From Flavobacteriaceae bacterium (GTDB lineage: Bacteria > Bacteroidota > Bacteroidia > Flavobacteriales > Flavobacteriaceae): DNA of 58,884 bases. Made by a program: the position numbers and the translations under genes. A model generated the notes under the pieces. That model was not told where the DNA came from. It was given only the letters and a program-made list of their open reading frames with translations, and did no database searches. The stretch covers positions 1 to 58,884 of the forward strand of contig JAKITY010000003.1 of assembly GCA_021647835.1 (NCBI GenBank). Direction: 5' to 3'. Below are positions 8,476-16,952 of this stretch, piece by piece; position 1 is the first letter of the stretch, and each line of letters opens with the position of its first letter.

Positions 8476-10436
8476 AATATTTGGTCAATTGTTTCATTAC
8501 TTTCCAATAATTCTTTTATCTTTTCTTTGTCAACTCTAACTGCTTTTTTTGGCACTATGGCTGCTTGACCTCCATTATCATTTATCCATTGAGTTATTTC
8601 TTGTTGCATATTTAACCACGTAGCCTCTGCAATATTATAATAATCATCTTGCTGACATTCTTCATCATTCCCTGTTATAAGTGAAGGGTCTTTACTCATA
8701 ATATCACTAAGTCTTGCTACATCTACAGCTCTTGTAAACAACTCTAAATTTCCATTTTGATTGATAATCCATCCCCATTGACGATTACCAGAAAAAGGTT
8801 GAGTTCCTGTATCAGGTGTAAAAATTGTTGAGATAGTCCAATCATTCACAGTATAATCAGAGACTATAATAGCACCTTCATCTGCTGCTAAACTAGTAAA
8901 TAACCCATCTGCACTAGCTTCAATTAAAAATATTGCAGTTAATGGATTGTCGGATATAAATAGATTACCATCATTTATTGTGAAAGGCACAAAGTCCCAA
9001 TTAATATCTGCCGTATTAGAAAGATTGAGAGGAATATTACAAGTAAATTGAAAGTTATCCATTTCACCACTTGCTAAATTCACAAAATTAGACCTATATT
9101 GATTGTAAATTTCTTCCTCTGTATCTGGATTCCCATCATTATCAAAATCAGGATAAGTTGTTATTTCTACAGCATAATAATCAATATTAGCAAGAGGTAC
9201 ATTACCATCAGTAATTGGTTGATTATAATAACCACTACCTAGTGCATTTAATCTATCTATACATGCTGTTGGCAATGTATGGTCGTATAACATTTGATAG
9301 TTTGCAATATCTAAACCATTTTGTTGTGCGCAATTTTGAATTAAAGCCCAAGGGTTGGTTTGTATTATACTGTCTAATTCTTGATATCTTTTAAATTTTG
9401 CGTTAGGAATTTCAACTCCAATGTTTGAAAAATCTATTGAGAAACTTTGCGCATCAGCTGAGCAATTATTGGCTTGTAAATAACTATTTAACTCAAATAC
9501 AACTGTACTTTGTGGTATTTGTGATTGCTCATATAAATACGTTCCTAAAACTGGATTCAAATTTGTTAAACAATCTAAAACACTATTTAATGCTATTGCG
9601 CTTGGTGATAAAACAACAGCAACAGGAGTTGGAGGAGGTGGAAGACCTACATAGCCTCCTCCATTTCCTGTAGTTCCATTTGTGTTATTCGTATTATTTG
9701 AATTGTTGTTGTTATTTGTGTTATTATTGTTAGGGTTTGGATCTGGATTTCCAGATGGATTACCATCATCATCTTCACTTGTATAACCATTACACCCTAT
9801 AACATGTGCCATATAATATACAGTCACACCATCTGCCGCAATGAGTTCTTCAAACTCAATCAAACAATCATCTACAATTGCTAAATAAGAACTTTTATTT
9901 AAATAATCTGAGAAATCACCTAAATTAATCTGACTTTCATTTACATATTCTTTAAGTAAAAATAAATCAAGCGAACTATTATCATTAACGGTATATTTAT
10001 ATTTATAAATAAAAAAATCATAATTGAGGCTATCATTTTTAATGATAACAAAGTTTTCAAAATGTGATTCTTCTGAAGTAGGTGTTTCTATTCTAAAAGA
10101 ATATGATTCAATAGAATCTCTTGTTACTTGAAAAATATTATCCGTCAAAATTGTAAAACTCCCATCATTAGAATCTATTTTAGATACTTCTTCACCTTTT
10201 TCTTTGGTCTTATTTACATCAAGTGACTTTGAAATTTTTTCTATTGCGTTTCGCAAACTTTCTTTTTGTTGTAATTGCTCTAAAGAAATTCGCTTTACCT
10301 GTATTCCTTCATTTACAGATTGCTCTTCAACCATTGAAGTTTTTTCAAAATTGTCTTTCTCACAGTTCACAAGCAACAAAGAAATTCCAAAGAGAAAAAT
10401 AAAAAGTTTAAAATAAGTTTTAATAATACGTTTCAT
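8466..10436 (-). CDS. large hypothetical lipoprotein with Asn/Gly-rich linker
   Basis: This 656-residue product carries a lipoprotein signal ending in LLLVNCEK (cysteine at residue 26). An N-terminal domain (about 30-220) is followed by a low-complexity Asn/Thr/Gly/Pro linker (about 225-270) and a C-terminal domain (275-656) with several polar Gly/Asp/Asn-rich loops. I recognise no named domain. It is probably a surface or periplasmic lipoprotein and heads the operon with the membrane and thioredoxin-like genes. Its two-domain layout could mean a binding or enzymatic head on a flexible tether, but this is inference. Confidence 0.7.
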   Translation of the reverse strand: MKRIIKTYFKLFIFLFGISLLLVNCEKDNFEKTSMVEEQSVNEGIQVKRISLEQLQQKESLRNAIEKISKSLDVNKTKEKGEEVSKIDSNDGSFTILTDNIFQVTRDSIESYSFRIETPTSEESHFENFVIIKNDSLNYDFFIYKYKYTVNDNSSLDLFLLKEYVNESQINLGDFSDYLNKSSYLAIVDDCLIEFEELIAADGVTVYYMAHVIGCNGYTSEDDDGNPSGNPDPNPNNNNTNNNNNSNNTNNTNGTTGNGGGYVGLPPPPTPVAVVLSPSAIALNSVLDCLTNLNPVLGTYLYEQSQIPQSTVVFELNSYLQANNCSADAQSFSIDFSNIGVEIPNAKFKRYQELDSIIQTNPWALIQNCAQQNGLDIANYQMLYDHTLPTACIDRLNALGSGYYNQPITDGNVPLANIDYYAVEITTYPDFDNDGNPDTEEEIYNQYRSNFVNLASGEMDNFQFTCNIPLNLSNTADINWDFVPFTINDGNLFISDNPLTAIFLIEASADGLFTSLAADEGAIIVSDYTVNDWTISTIFTPDTGTQPFSGNRQWGWIINQNGNLELFTRAVDVARLSDIMSKDPSLITGNDEECQQDDYYNIAEATWLNMQQEITQWINDNGGQAAIVPKKAVRVDKEKIKELLESNETIDQILCD

Positions 10437-10497
10437 AGCGTTTATGTGGTTTTAAAATTAGTAAATATTATTGAATTAAGTGATATACAAAAATAAA

Positions 10498-10505
10498 TCT
10501 CCAAC
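10498..10505 (-). promoter_or_regulatory. -7 promoter box TATTTTTG of the lipoprotein operon
   Basis: Minus-strand TATTTTTG fits TAnnTTTG and lies 61 nt before the ATG at 10436. Confidence 0.4.
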
Positions 10506-10567
10506 AATTTTTTCCAAATATAGAAATAAAACTTAAACCCAACAAATATGTTGGTCTAATAATTTCT

Positions 10568-10608
10568 CATTACTGCTACTTTCGATTTTAAGTAATGTAA
10601 GAGCAGTA
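10568..10608 (+). promoter_or_regulatory. nested inverted repeats at the XRE regulator promoter
   Basis: CATTACT (10568-10574) pairs with AGTAATG (10591-10597), and TACTGCT (10571-10577) pairs with AGCAGTA (10602-10608). Both overlap the near-consensus -7 box TACTTTCG (10577-10584) and the start codon region. This is a possible autoregulatory operator. Confidence 0.35.
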
Positions 10609-10853
10609 TGGGGTTTTCTAAAGATGTACTATTCATTAAAAAAATAGGGCATCAGATAAAGAATTTTCGAAAATTACAAGGAATGACTCAGTTTGATTTA
10701 GCAATTAAATCTGAAATGGAAGAAAATGCCTTGCAGCGAATAGAAACAGGTCGTACAAATCCAACTATAAAAACACTACTTAAAATAACTGAAGCATTGG
10801 ATATTGAACTGTTTGAGTTGTTTGTTTTTAAAGATGTTAAAAAAGTAGAGTAG
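10608..10853 (+). CDS. small XRE-family HTH regulator
   Basis: The 81-residue protein is a single Cro/C1-type helix-turn-helix domain (about residues 12-66, with MTQFDLAIKS as helix 2 and the conserved ETGRTNPTIKTLLKI stretch). It lacks a sensor or partner domain. Its stop is one base from the stop of the convergent mfd, so nothing can be co-transcribed downstream on the same strand. Inverted repeats at its own promoter suggest autoregulation. Small stand-alone XRE proteins of this type are common in Flavobacteria; targets are not known. Confidence 0.85.
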   Translation: MGFSKDVLFIKKIGHQIKNFRKLQGMTQFDLAIKSEMEENALQRIETGRTNPTIKTLLKITEALDIELFELFVFKDVKKVE

Positions 10854-10854
10854 C

Positions 10855-13800
10855 CTATATCCTCATCAAAACCTCCAAAGCCTTTTCTACCGAATCTATA
10901 CGAATAAAGGTAATCAAAAGTCGCAACCCTTTTTTGGTTTCCTTTTCTTTCATCACACAAGATGTTGGGTTTTTTTGAACGTAGTTTAAAACGCGTGTAA
11001 AATTTTCGGTTTGATAAAAACCACTTTGTTGGTCGGCAATAAAATAGCCAATCAATCGCTTTTTCTTCAAAATAATGCGTTCCAAACCAATTTCTTTGGC
11101 AATCCATTTGATACGAACGCTGTTAAATAAATCTACAACTTGCGTAGGAATTTCACCAAAACGGTCAATCATATCAATTTCAAATTGCTGAAGTTCTTCT
11201 TCGGTTTTTAGTTCACCTAATTTGTTATACAAACTCAATCTTTCAGAAATTACAGAAATATAATCATCGGGAATTAAAACTTCAAAATCAGTGTCAATTT
11301 GTACTTCTTTGACGTACTCTTTTACCTTTTTATTCTTTTTATACAATTCTTTAAACTCATTTTCTTTGAGTTCTTCAATGGCTTCATTCAATATTTTTTG
11401 ATAGGTATCGAAGCCAATATCATTGATAAATCCACTCTGTTCTCCGCCCAATAAATCTCCTGAACCACGAATTTCTAAATCTTTCATTGCAATGTTAATT
11501 CCGCTTCCTAATTCAGAAAATAAAACTAAGGCTTCAATGCGTTTTCGAGCATCGTCCGTCATTGAATGATATGGAGGCGTAATGAAATAACAGAATGCTT
11601 TTTTGTTGGAACGACCAACACGTCCACGCATTTGATGTAAGTCTGAAAGTCCAAAATTATTGGCATTATTAATGAAAATAGTGTTGGCATTTGGAACGTC
11701 CAATCCGTTTTCGACAATGGTTGTAGAAACTAATATATCAAATTCATTATTCATAAAAGAAAGTATCAAATCTTCCAGTTTTTCACCTTTCATTTGACCA
11801 TGACCAACCGCAATTTTTGCATCAGGAAGCAAGCGTTGCAACATTCCTGCAACCTCTTTGATGTTTTCTATTCTATTGTGAATAAAAAAGACTTGTCCGC
11901 CACGAGAAATTTCATATTGAATGGCATCTCTTATAATTTCTTCCGAAAACCGAATGACTTGCGTCTCAATAGGATGGCGATTTGGAGGTGCTGTATTAAT
12001 GACTGATAAATCTCTTGCAGCCATCAAACTAAACTGTAATGTTCTCGGAATTGGTGTTGCGGTTAAGGTTAAAGTGTCCACATTTTCTTTAATCGTTTTC
12101 AATTTATCTTTTACCGATACGCCAAATTTTTGCTCTTCATCAACAATTAACAACCCTAAATCTTTAAATTTTATGGCTTTATTGGTTAGTTGATGCGTTC
12201 CAATAACGATGTCTATACTTCCGTTTTCCAATCCTTTTAAAACTTCATTTCGTTGTTTTGCAGTTCTAAATCGGTTTAAATAATCAACCGTTACAGGAAA
12301 ATTTTTCAAACGTTCTGTAAATGTTTTATAATGTTGAAAAGCAAGAATGGTTGTTGGCACTAAAATAGCGACTTGTTTTCCATTATCAACCGCCTTAAAA
12401 GCGGCACGAACAGCAATTTCTGTTTTTCCAAAACCTACGTCTCCACACACCAATCTATCCATTGGTTGCTCTTTTTCCATATCGGTTTTTACATCTTGTG
12501 TTGTCGTAAATTGGTCTGGCGTATCTTGATACATAAAACTCGCTTCCAATTCGTGTTGCATAGAAGTATCTGTACCAAATTGAAACCCTTTTTGCGTTTT
12601 TCGTTTTGCGTATAATTGAATTAAATCATAGGCTATTTTTTTAACGCTTTTTTTCGTTTTTTGCTTTAATTTTTTCCACGCACCAGAACCTAATTTATAC
12701 ATTTTTGGTGCTTTGCCATCTTTGCCGTTGTATTTAGAAATTTTATGCAACGAATGAATGCTGATATACAATATATCTCTATCGCCATACATCAATTTAA
12801 TGGCTTCTTGTTGGTTACCTTCAACGTCTATTTTTTGAAGTCCGCCAAATTTTCCAATTCCATGATCGATATGCGTAACGTAGTCGCCAACTTCAAGATT
12901 GCTCAATTCTTTGAGCGTTATGGCTTGCTTTTTAGCATATCCATTTTTTAATCTGAATTTATGAAAACGCTCAAAAATCTGATGATCTGTATAGCAAACT
13001 ATCTTTATGTCATTGTCAATAAAACCTTGATATAAAGGAAGAACAACGGTTTTGTAAGTAACCTTTTGTTCGGCATCTGTAAATATATCATCAAAACGTT
13101 TGGCTTGTTTTTCCGAGTCGCACAAAAGGTAATTTATATATCCTTTTTCGGTGTTTTTCTGCAAATCTTCAATCAATAAATTAAATTGTTTATTGAATGA
13201 TGGTTGCGGTGTTGTGTTAAATTTTATATGTTGGTTGTTGAGCGTAGTCTGTTGGTTGCTGAGCGTAGTCGAAGCATCAACCAAAGAAAACGCTTTCAAT
13301 TGATTTTCAATCAAATTCCCACTACAAAACAATGTTTCGGGTGTTGCCCGTTTTGTTTCTCCTGGTATTTCTGAAAAAATAGTTTTTGATTTTTCAAATA
13401 ACGTATCTAACCGAGTAGAAATCAGTTCTGTATTTTTTGAAAAAATGATGGTATCTGAATGAATATATTTCAAGAAACTTTCTCTTTGCTTGTACTGATC
13501 GGAGTCGAAGTGTTCGTCTAGAAATTTCTTTTCAATCGTTGGTATAATGCTAATTTTTGTTACCTTTTCAGAAGATAATTGTGTTGCGATATCAAAGGTT
13601 CTGATGCTTTCTACTTCGTCTCCAAAAAATTCAATTCTATAAGGTGTATCGTTAGAAAAAGAAAAAACATCAATAATTCCACCACGAACAGAAAATTCTC
13701 CAGGTTCTGTAACAAAATCGGAGCGTTTAAAGTTGTATTCAAAAAGCATTTCGTTTATAAAATCTAAGGAAACCGTTTCGCCAACAGCCAATTTTAAGGT

Positions 13801-14223
13801 GCTTTTTTCAAGCACTTTTTTAGTGATAACTTTCTCAAACAATGCGTTGGGATACGTAACAATGATTGCCGCTTTTTTGCGAGAATTAATGCGATTCAAA
13901 ACCTCAGAACGCAATAAAACATTGGCATTATTAGTTTCTTCAATTTGATACGGTCTGCGATACGATTCTGGATAAAAAAGTACGTTTTTATCGCCAACCA
14001 ATTGCTCTAAATCATTGAGATAATAGGCTGCTTCTTCTTTATCATTAAAAATTAAAAGAAAGGGTTTTTCTGCCTTTTTGAAAGTTGCTGCAATAACAAA
14101 AGACAACGCCGAACCTGCCAAATTCGTAATTTGAAAATGGTTTTTTTCGTGTTGTAATTGCTGCACAATCTCTTTAATTTTTGATGATTGTTCGTAAGCA
14201 GCAACGATATTCTGTTTACTCAA
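10855..14223 (-). CDS. mfd: transcription-repair coupling factor Mfd
   Basis: Mfd displaces RNA polymerase stalled at lesions and recruits UvrA. The 1122-residue product has the UvrB-homology N-terminal region, the RNA-polymerase-interaction segment (around GDYVTHIDHGIGKFGGL), a RecG-like helicase core with Walker A GDVGFGKTE and DEEQ box, motif VI MRGRVGRSNKK, and the C-terminal TRCF domain. The start is TTG at 14223; no upstream ATG in frame is usable and a -7 box lies 16 nt upstream. Residues about 318-332 contain a duplicated seven-residue unit derived from a 21-bp REP-like tandem repeat (13229-13270). Confidence 0.96.
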   Translation of the reverse strand: MSKQNIVAAYEQSSKIKEIVQQLQHEKNHFQITNLAGSALSFVIAATFKKAEKPFLLIFNDKEEAAYYLNDLEQLVGDKNVLFYPESYRRPYQIEETNNANVLLRSEVLNRINSRKKAAIIVTYPNALFEKVITKKVLEKSTLKLAVGETVSLDFINEMLFEYNFKRSDFVTEPGEFSVRGGIIDVFSFSNDTPYRIEFFGDEVESIRTFDIATQLSSEKVTKISIIPTIEKKFLDEHFDSDQYKQRESFLKYIHSDTIIFSKNTELISTRLDTLFEKSKTIFSEIPGETKRATPETLFCSGNLIENQLKAFSLVDASTTLSNQQTTLNNQHIKFNTTPQPSFNKQFNLLIEDLQKNTEKGYINYLLCDSEKQAKRFDDIFTDAEQKVTYKTVVLPLYQGFIDNDIKIVCYTDHQIFERFHKFRLKNGYAKKQAITLKELSNLEVGDYVTHIDHGIGKFGGLQKIDVEGNQQEAIKLMYGDRDILYISIHSLHKISKYNGKDGKAPKMYKLGSGAWKKLKQKTKKSVKKIAYDLIQLYAKRKTQKGFQFGTDTSMQHELEASFMYQDTPDQFTTTQDVKTDMEKEQPMDRLVCGDVGFGKTEIAVRAAFKAVDNGKQVAILVPTTILAFQHYKTFTERLKNFPVTVDYLNRFRTAKQRNEVLKGLENGSIDIVIGTHQLTNKAIKFKDLGLLIVDEEQKFGVSVKDKLKTIKENVDTLTLTATPIPRTLQFSLMAARDLSVINTAPPNRHPIETQVIRFSEEIIRDAIQYEISRGGQVFFIHNRIENIKEVAGMLQRLLPDAKIAVGHGQMKGEKLEDLILSFMNNEFDILVSTTIVENGLDVPNANTIFINNANNFGLSDLHQMRGRVGRSNKKAFCYFITPPYHSMTDDARKRIEALVLFSELGSGINIAMKDLEIRGSGDLLGGEQSGFINDIGFDTYQKILNEAIEELKENEFKELYKKNKKVKEYVKEVQIDTDFEVLIPDDYISVISERLSLYNKLGELKTEEELQQFEIDMIDRFGEIPTQVVDLFNSVRIKWIAKEIGLERIILKKKRLIGYFIADQQSGFYQTENFTRVLNYVQKNPTSCVMKEKETKKGLRLLITFIRIDSVEKALEVLMRI
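13229..13280. repeat. 21-bp tandem duplication with REP-like core inside mfd
   Basis: Two copies of tgttggttg(t/c)tgagcgtagtc lie at 13229-13249 and 13250-13270, differing at one base. The second continues into gaagcatcaacc, which pairs with ggttg of the repeat. GAGCGTAGTCGAAG matches the core of the REP-like family seen elsewhere in the window. The unit length keeps mfd in frame. Confidence 0.65.
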
Positions 14224-14239
14224 TTAGTAGCATTTTGTG

Positions 14240-14247
14240 CAAAGATA
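14240..14247 (-). promoter_or_regulatory. mfd: -7 promoter box TATCTTTG of mfd
   Basis: Minus-strand TATCTTTG ends 16 nt before the TTG start of mfd, implying a leader of about ten bases and supporting the TTG. Confidence 0.6.
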
Positions 14248-14266
14248 TGCTTTCGTTAGAAAAATT

Positions 14267-14376
14267 ACGTCAATTCGAGTGGTTTTTGTGAATGAAATGA
14301 AGAAAAATTGTATCGAGAATAGTAAATTTAAGTTCTCGATACAAAATTCTTGTCAGAATTTCACTCGAACAGACGT
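14267..14376. repeat. REP-like palindromic element (long hairpin)
   Basis: Outer arms acgtcaattcgagtg and cactcgaacagacgt and inner arms ttgtatcgagaa and ttctcgatacaa form nested inverted repeats. The left half (ttcgagtggttttt, then gaaaaattgtatcgagaa) recurs at 36315-36362. It lies between mfd and the TerB-like gene. Confidence 0.7.
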
Positions 14377-14423
14377 GAATTTAAAAATATCTATAAATAA
14401 TTAAGAAATTTAGTATGTTTAAG

Positions 14424-14431
14424 TATCTTTG
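14424..14431 (+). promoter_or_regulatory. -7 promoter box TATCTTTG of the TerB-like gene
   Basis: TATCTTTG ends 20 nt before the ATG at 14452. Confidence 0.6.
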
Positions 14432-14451
14432 CAATATTAAAATAAAAAAAC

Positions 14452-14886
14452 ATGTCAATTTCAGATTTATATTCAAGTGGCGCTCATAAAAGAGACTTAG
14501 GTCACTTTGCAAATATTGTTAAACTTGCTTTAGCAGATGATATTATTACCGAAGGAGAGCAACGATTATTGGATAGAATGGCAAGGCGTTTAGAAATTTC
14601 GGAAGACGAATACAAGAATATCCTTAAGAATCCAGAAAAATACCCAACAAATCCGCCTGTTGATTATGACAAGCGAATTGAACGTTTGTATAACTTAACG
14701 AAGATGATTTTTGTAGATAACGAAGTTGTAGGAAATGAAGCAAGTGTTATGAGAAAGATTGCAATTGGATTAGGGTTTCCTACCGATAATGCAGAGAAAG
14801 TTGTGGACGAAGCAATTCATTTGACAATGAATGATAATGATTTAGAAGGTTTTACAAAAGCAGTGAAACGTGTAAATAAAATCTAA
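14452..14886 (+). CDS. TerB-family protein
   Basis: The 144-residue all-helical protein resembles the TerB (tellurite resistance B-like) domain: two acidic helical repeats with the signature LALADDIITEGEQRLLDRMA (residues 26-45) and a second copy around FVDNEVVGNEASVMRKIA (86-103), the Asp/Glu positions being a metal-binding pattern in the family. TerB-like proteins of this kind are small cytoplasmic proteins of uncertain role; there are no other ter genes here, so tellurite resistance should not be inferred. It is monocistronic, ending in a hairpin terminator at 14911. Confidence 0.8.
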   Translation: MSISDLYSSGAHKRDLGHFANIVKLALADDIITEGEQRLLDRMARRLEISEDEYKNILKNPEKYPTNPPVDYDKRIERLYNLTKMIFVDNEVVGNEASVMRKIAIGLGFPTDNAEKVVDEAIHLTMNDNDLEGFTKAVKRVNKI

Positions 14887-14910
14887 GTATAGGAATAAAA
14901 CTTATAAATT

Positions 14911-14939
14911 AAACCGTTCACTTTGTGAACGGTTTTTTT
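14911..14939 (+). terminator. Rho-independent terminator after the TerB-like gene
   Basis: The stem aaaccgttca/tgaacggttt with a short loop is followed directly by a T-run. It ends the TerB-like transcript 25 bases after the stop codon. Confidence 0.85.
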
Positions 14940-14942
14940 GTT

Positions 14943-14950
14943 TATATTTG
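14943..14950 (+). promoter_or_regulatory. -7 promoter box TATATTTG of the carboxypeptidase gene
   Basis: TATATTTG ends 21 nt before the ATG at 14972 and overlaps the in-frame TTG at 14948, ruling that codon out as start. Confidence 0.55.
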
Positions 14951-14971
14951 AAAAGAAACAAAGTATCTATA

Positions 14972-16225
14972 ATGTTTAAAAAAATAATTTTACTATTTTT
15001 GACTATTATCGTAACTTCTTGTAGTACAGCGTATAATATCAAAAAAAAACTAAAAAGGGAGCATATAGAAAACACGTTTTTTAAAGGGTTTGTACTGTAC
15101 AATCCAGCGACAAAAAAGGAACTTATAAACCATAATGGTAATAAGTATTTTACGCCTGCATCTAACACAAAACTCTACACTTTTTATACGGCATACAGGA
15201 TTTTAGGAGATTCTATAAAAGGATTGGAATATTATAAAACCAAAGATTCACTTATTATCAAAGGAGCTGCAAATTCTTCTTTATTATATGGTTTTGACGA
15301 TTCTAAAGTGCTAAATTTTTTAAAAAAAGCGATAACTCCTATTTATTTAATCGATGCTCATATTGATGACACTAAATATGGAAATGGTTGGGCTTGGGAT
15401 GATTATCAGTATTATTATATGCCAGAAAAAAGTTTGTTTCCTACGCATAGCAATATGTTAACGTACATTGTTAAAAACGATAGTATTTCGAGTGAAATTT
15501 CGGCATTAAAAGATAACATTTATCTTTCTGATGGCCCCTTGAGACGAGAAATATCAGAAAATAAGTTTTATGCAAAACGAGGAAAAAACAAGAAATATGA
15601 AGTGCCGTTTGTTACTTCAAATGAATTGACTGCAAAAATTTTAAGTAATAAAATTGATAAAAAAATCACTTTAATTCCAAATAGAAAATATGATTTCAAA
15701 CCGTTATATAGCGAAAAAAAGGATTCACTTTTAATCAAATTATTGGTTGATAGCGATAATTTTATTGCCGAGCAACTAATGTTACAAGTAGGAAAAGAAG
15801 TTTCAGATAAGTATAACGTTAAAGAAGCGATAGAGTATTCGTTAGAAAATTATTTAAGTAACTTACCACAAACTCCTCGTTGGGTTGACGGTTCGGGATT
15901 GTCTCGCTATAATTTATTTACGCCAAGTGATATGGTGTATTTGTTAGAAAAAATGTATCGTGAGATTTCGCAAGAAAAACTGTTTACTTACTTTCCTGTT
16001 GGCGGAAAGTCTGGGACTTTAAAAAAATGGTATGGAAATGAAAAACCGTATATTTTTGCTAAAACAGGTTCACTATCTAATAATTATAATTTAAGTGGTT
16101 ATCTCGTCACCAAAAAAGGAACAGTACTTATTTTTAGTTATATGAATAATCACTTTAAAGAGTCCTCATCAGAAATAAAAAAGACGATGGAAATAACCCT
16201 TAAAGAAATTTATAATAAATATTAA
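14972..16225 (+). CDS. D-alanyl-D-alanine carboxypeptidase, PBP4 (S13) family lipoprotein
   Basis: PBP4-type enzymes trim or hydrolyse peptidoglycan cross-links in the periplasm. The 417-residue protein has a lipobox (VTSCS) near residue 18, the SxxK motif SNTK at residues 64-67, an SDN motif (in LLVDSDNFIAEQ) and the KSGT triad motif (in GGKSGTLKKW). It is anchored as a lipoprotein and is a little shorter than E. coli DacB, with a reduced inter-motif domain. The ATG at 14972 is chosen because the upstream TTG lies in the promoter. Confidence 0.9.
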   Translation: MFKKIILLFLTIIVTSCSTAYNIKKKLKREHIENTFFKGFVLYNPATKKELINHNGNKYFTPASNTKLYTFYTAYRILGDSIKGLEYYKTKDSLIIKGAANSSLLYGFDDSKVLNFLKKAITPIYLIDAHIDDTKYGNGWAWDDYQYYYMPEKSLFPTHSNMLTYIVKNDSISSEISALKDNIYLSDGPLRREISENKFYAKRGKNKKYEVPFVTSNELTAKILSNKIDKKITLIPNRKYDFKPLYSEKKDSLLIKLLVDSDNFIAEQLMLQVGKEVSDKYNVKEAIEYSLENYLSNLPQTPRWVDGSGLSRYNLFTPSDMVYLLEKMYREISQEKLFTYFPVGGKSGTLKKWYGNEKPYIFAKTGSLSNNYNLSGYLVTKKGTVLIFSYMNNHFKESSSEIKKTMEITLKEIYNKY

Positions 16226-16277
16226 ATACTTTTTTAGAAATTTTAACGTTTATTTGCAAAACCCCAAACCTCAAATA

Positions 16278-16910
16278 ATGAAATTCTATCCTCACAAAAC
16301 AGTAATAATTATTACTTTCTTATTGTTATCAACAATTCAATATTCTTATTCTCAAGACCAAGACAATAAATGGGTTATAGGAGTTGGTATAAATGTTGTA
16401 GATTTTTACCCAACAAATGAATCAAGTGCTGCAACGGGAAATTCTGGTGGTTTTTTTAGTGGAATTACGAACGCCAAAGATCATTGGAATGTTTTTTTAC
16501 CAACAATAAATATTTCACGACATATAAAAAATAGATTTTCTGCGGATGCTTCATTATCAATTAATAAAATATCTAAAATTGGAGATTTTGAGGTAGGTAA
16601 CCTTTCTTATTTTGCTGTAGATATTGCCGCTCAATATGATATTTTAGACAGTAATAAAAAATTAAGACCTTATTTGTATGCAGGAACTGGCTATACTTGG
16701 GTTGACTCAAAAGGTTGGGGAACAATAAACGTAGGTTTAGGCTCAAACTATTGGTTTAATGATAAGTTAGGCGCAAAAATTAATGCGATGTATAAACATT
16801 CTGGCGAAGATAAGGTGATTAAATTATTATCTCATTTTCAGTATTCATTAAGTGTTGTCTTAAAATTGAATGGAAGAAAAGGAGGAATCGGTACAAATTG
16901 TCCAGAATAA
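16278..16910 (+). CDS. OmpA-like beta-barrel protein lacking the peptidoglycan-binding domain
   Basis: The 210-residue product has a signal peptide (to about residue 26, YSYSQ) and an outer-membrane barrel. It is a clear paralogue of the full-length OmpA at 20301: shared blocks include VDFYP, NAKDH, GYTWVDSKG versus GYTWIDSKG, and YKH near the end. The paralogue continues into thrombospondin type 3 repeats and an OmpA C-terminal domain, whereas this one stops just after a short GGIGTNCPE tail whose CPE echoes the first repeat. It is either a barrel-only variant or a 3'-truncated copy. The ATG at 16278 is preferred to the TTG at 16254. Confidence 0.8.
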   Translation: MKFYPHKTVIIITFLLLSTIQYSYSQDQDNKWVIGVGINVVDFYPTNESSAATGNSGGFFSGITNAKDHWNVFLPTINISRHIKNRFSADASLSINKISKIGDFEVGNLSYFAVDIAAQYDILDSNKKLRPYLYAGTGYTWVDSKGWGTINVGLGSNYWFNDKLGAKINAMYKHSGEDKVIKLLSHFQYSLSVVLKLNGRKGGIGTNCPE

Positions 16911-16935
16911 AAATTATAATTTAATCAAGTTGCAT

Positions 16936-16943
16936 TATATTTG
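16936..16943 (+). promoter_or_regulatory. -7 promoter box TATATTTG of the AddA-like gene
   Basis: TATATTTG ends 9 nt before the ATG at 16953 and overlaps the in-frame TTG at 16941, which therefore cannot be the start. The leader would be five bases or fewer. Confidence 0.55.
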
Positions 16944-16952
16944 GTCTTAATA

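Noticed and set aside
10688-11107. A 139-codon minus-strand frame across the 3' end of mfd and the XRE gene
   Set aside because: It lies in another frame of mfd, which has strong family support, and runs antisense to the XRE gene.
14452-14886. Tellurite resistance function for the TerB-like gene
   Set aside because: No terC, terD or terZ neighbours occur, and stand-alone TerB-like proteins in this group have no shown link to tellurite.
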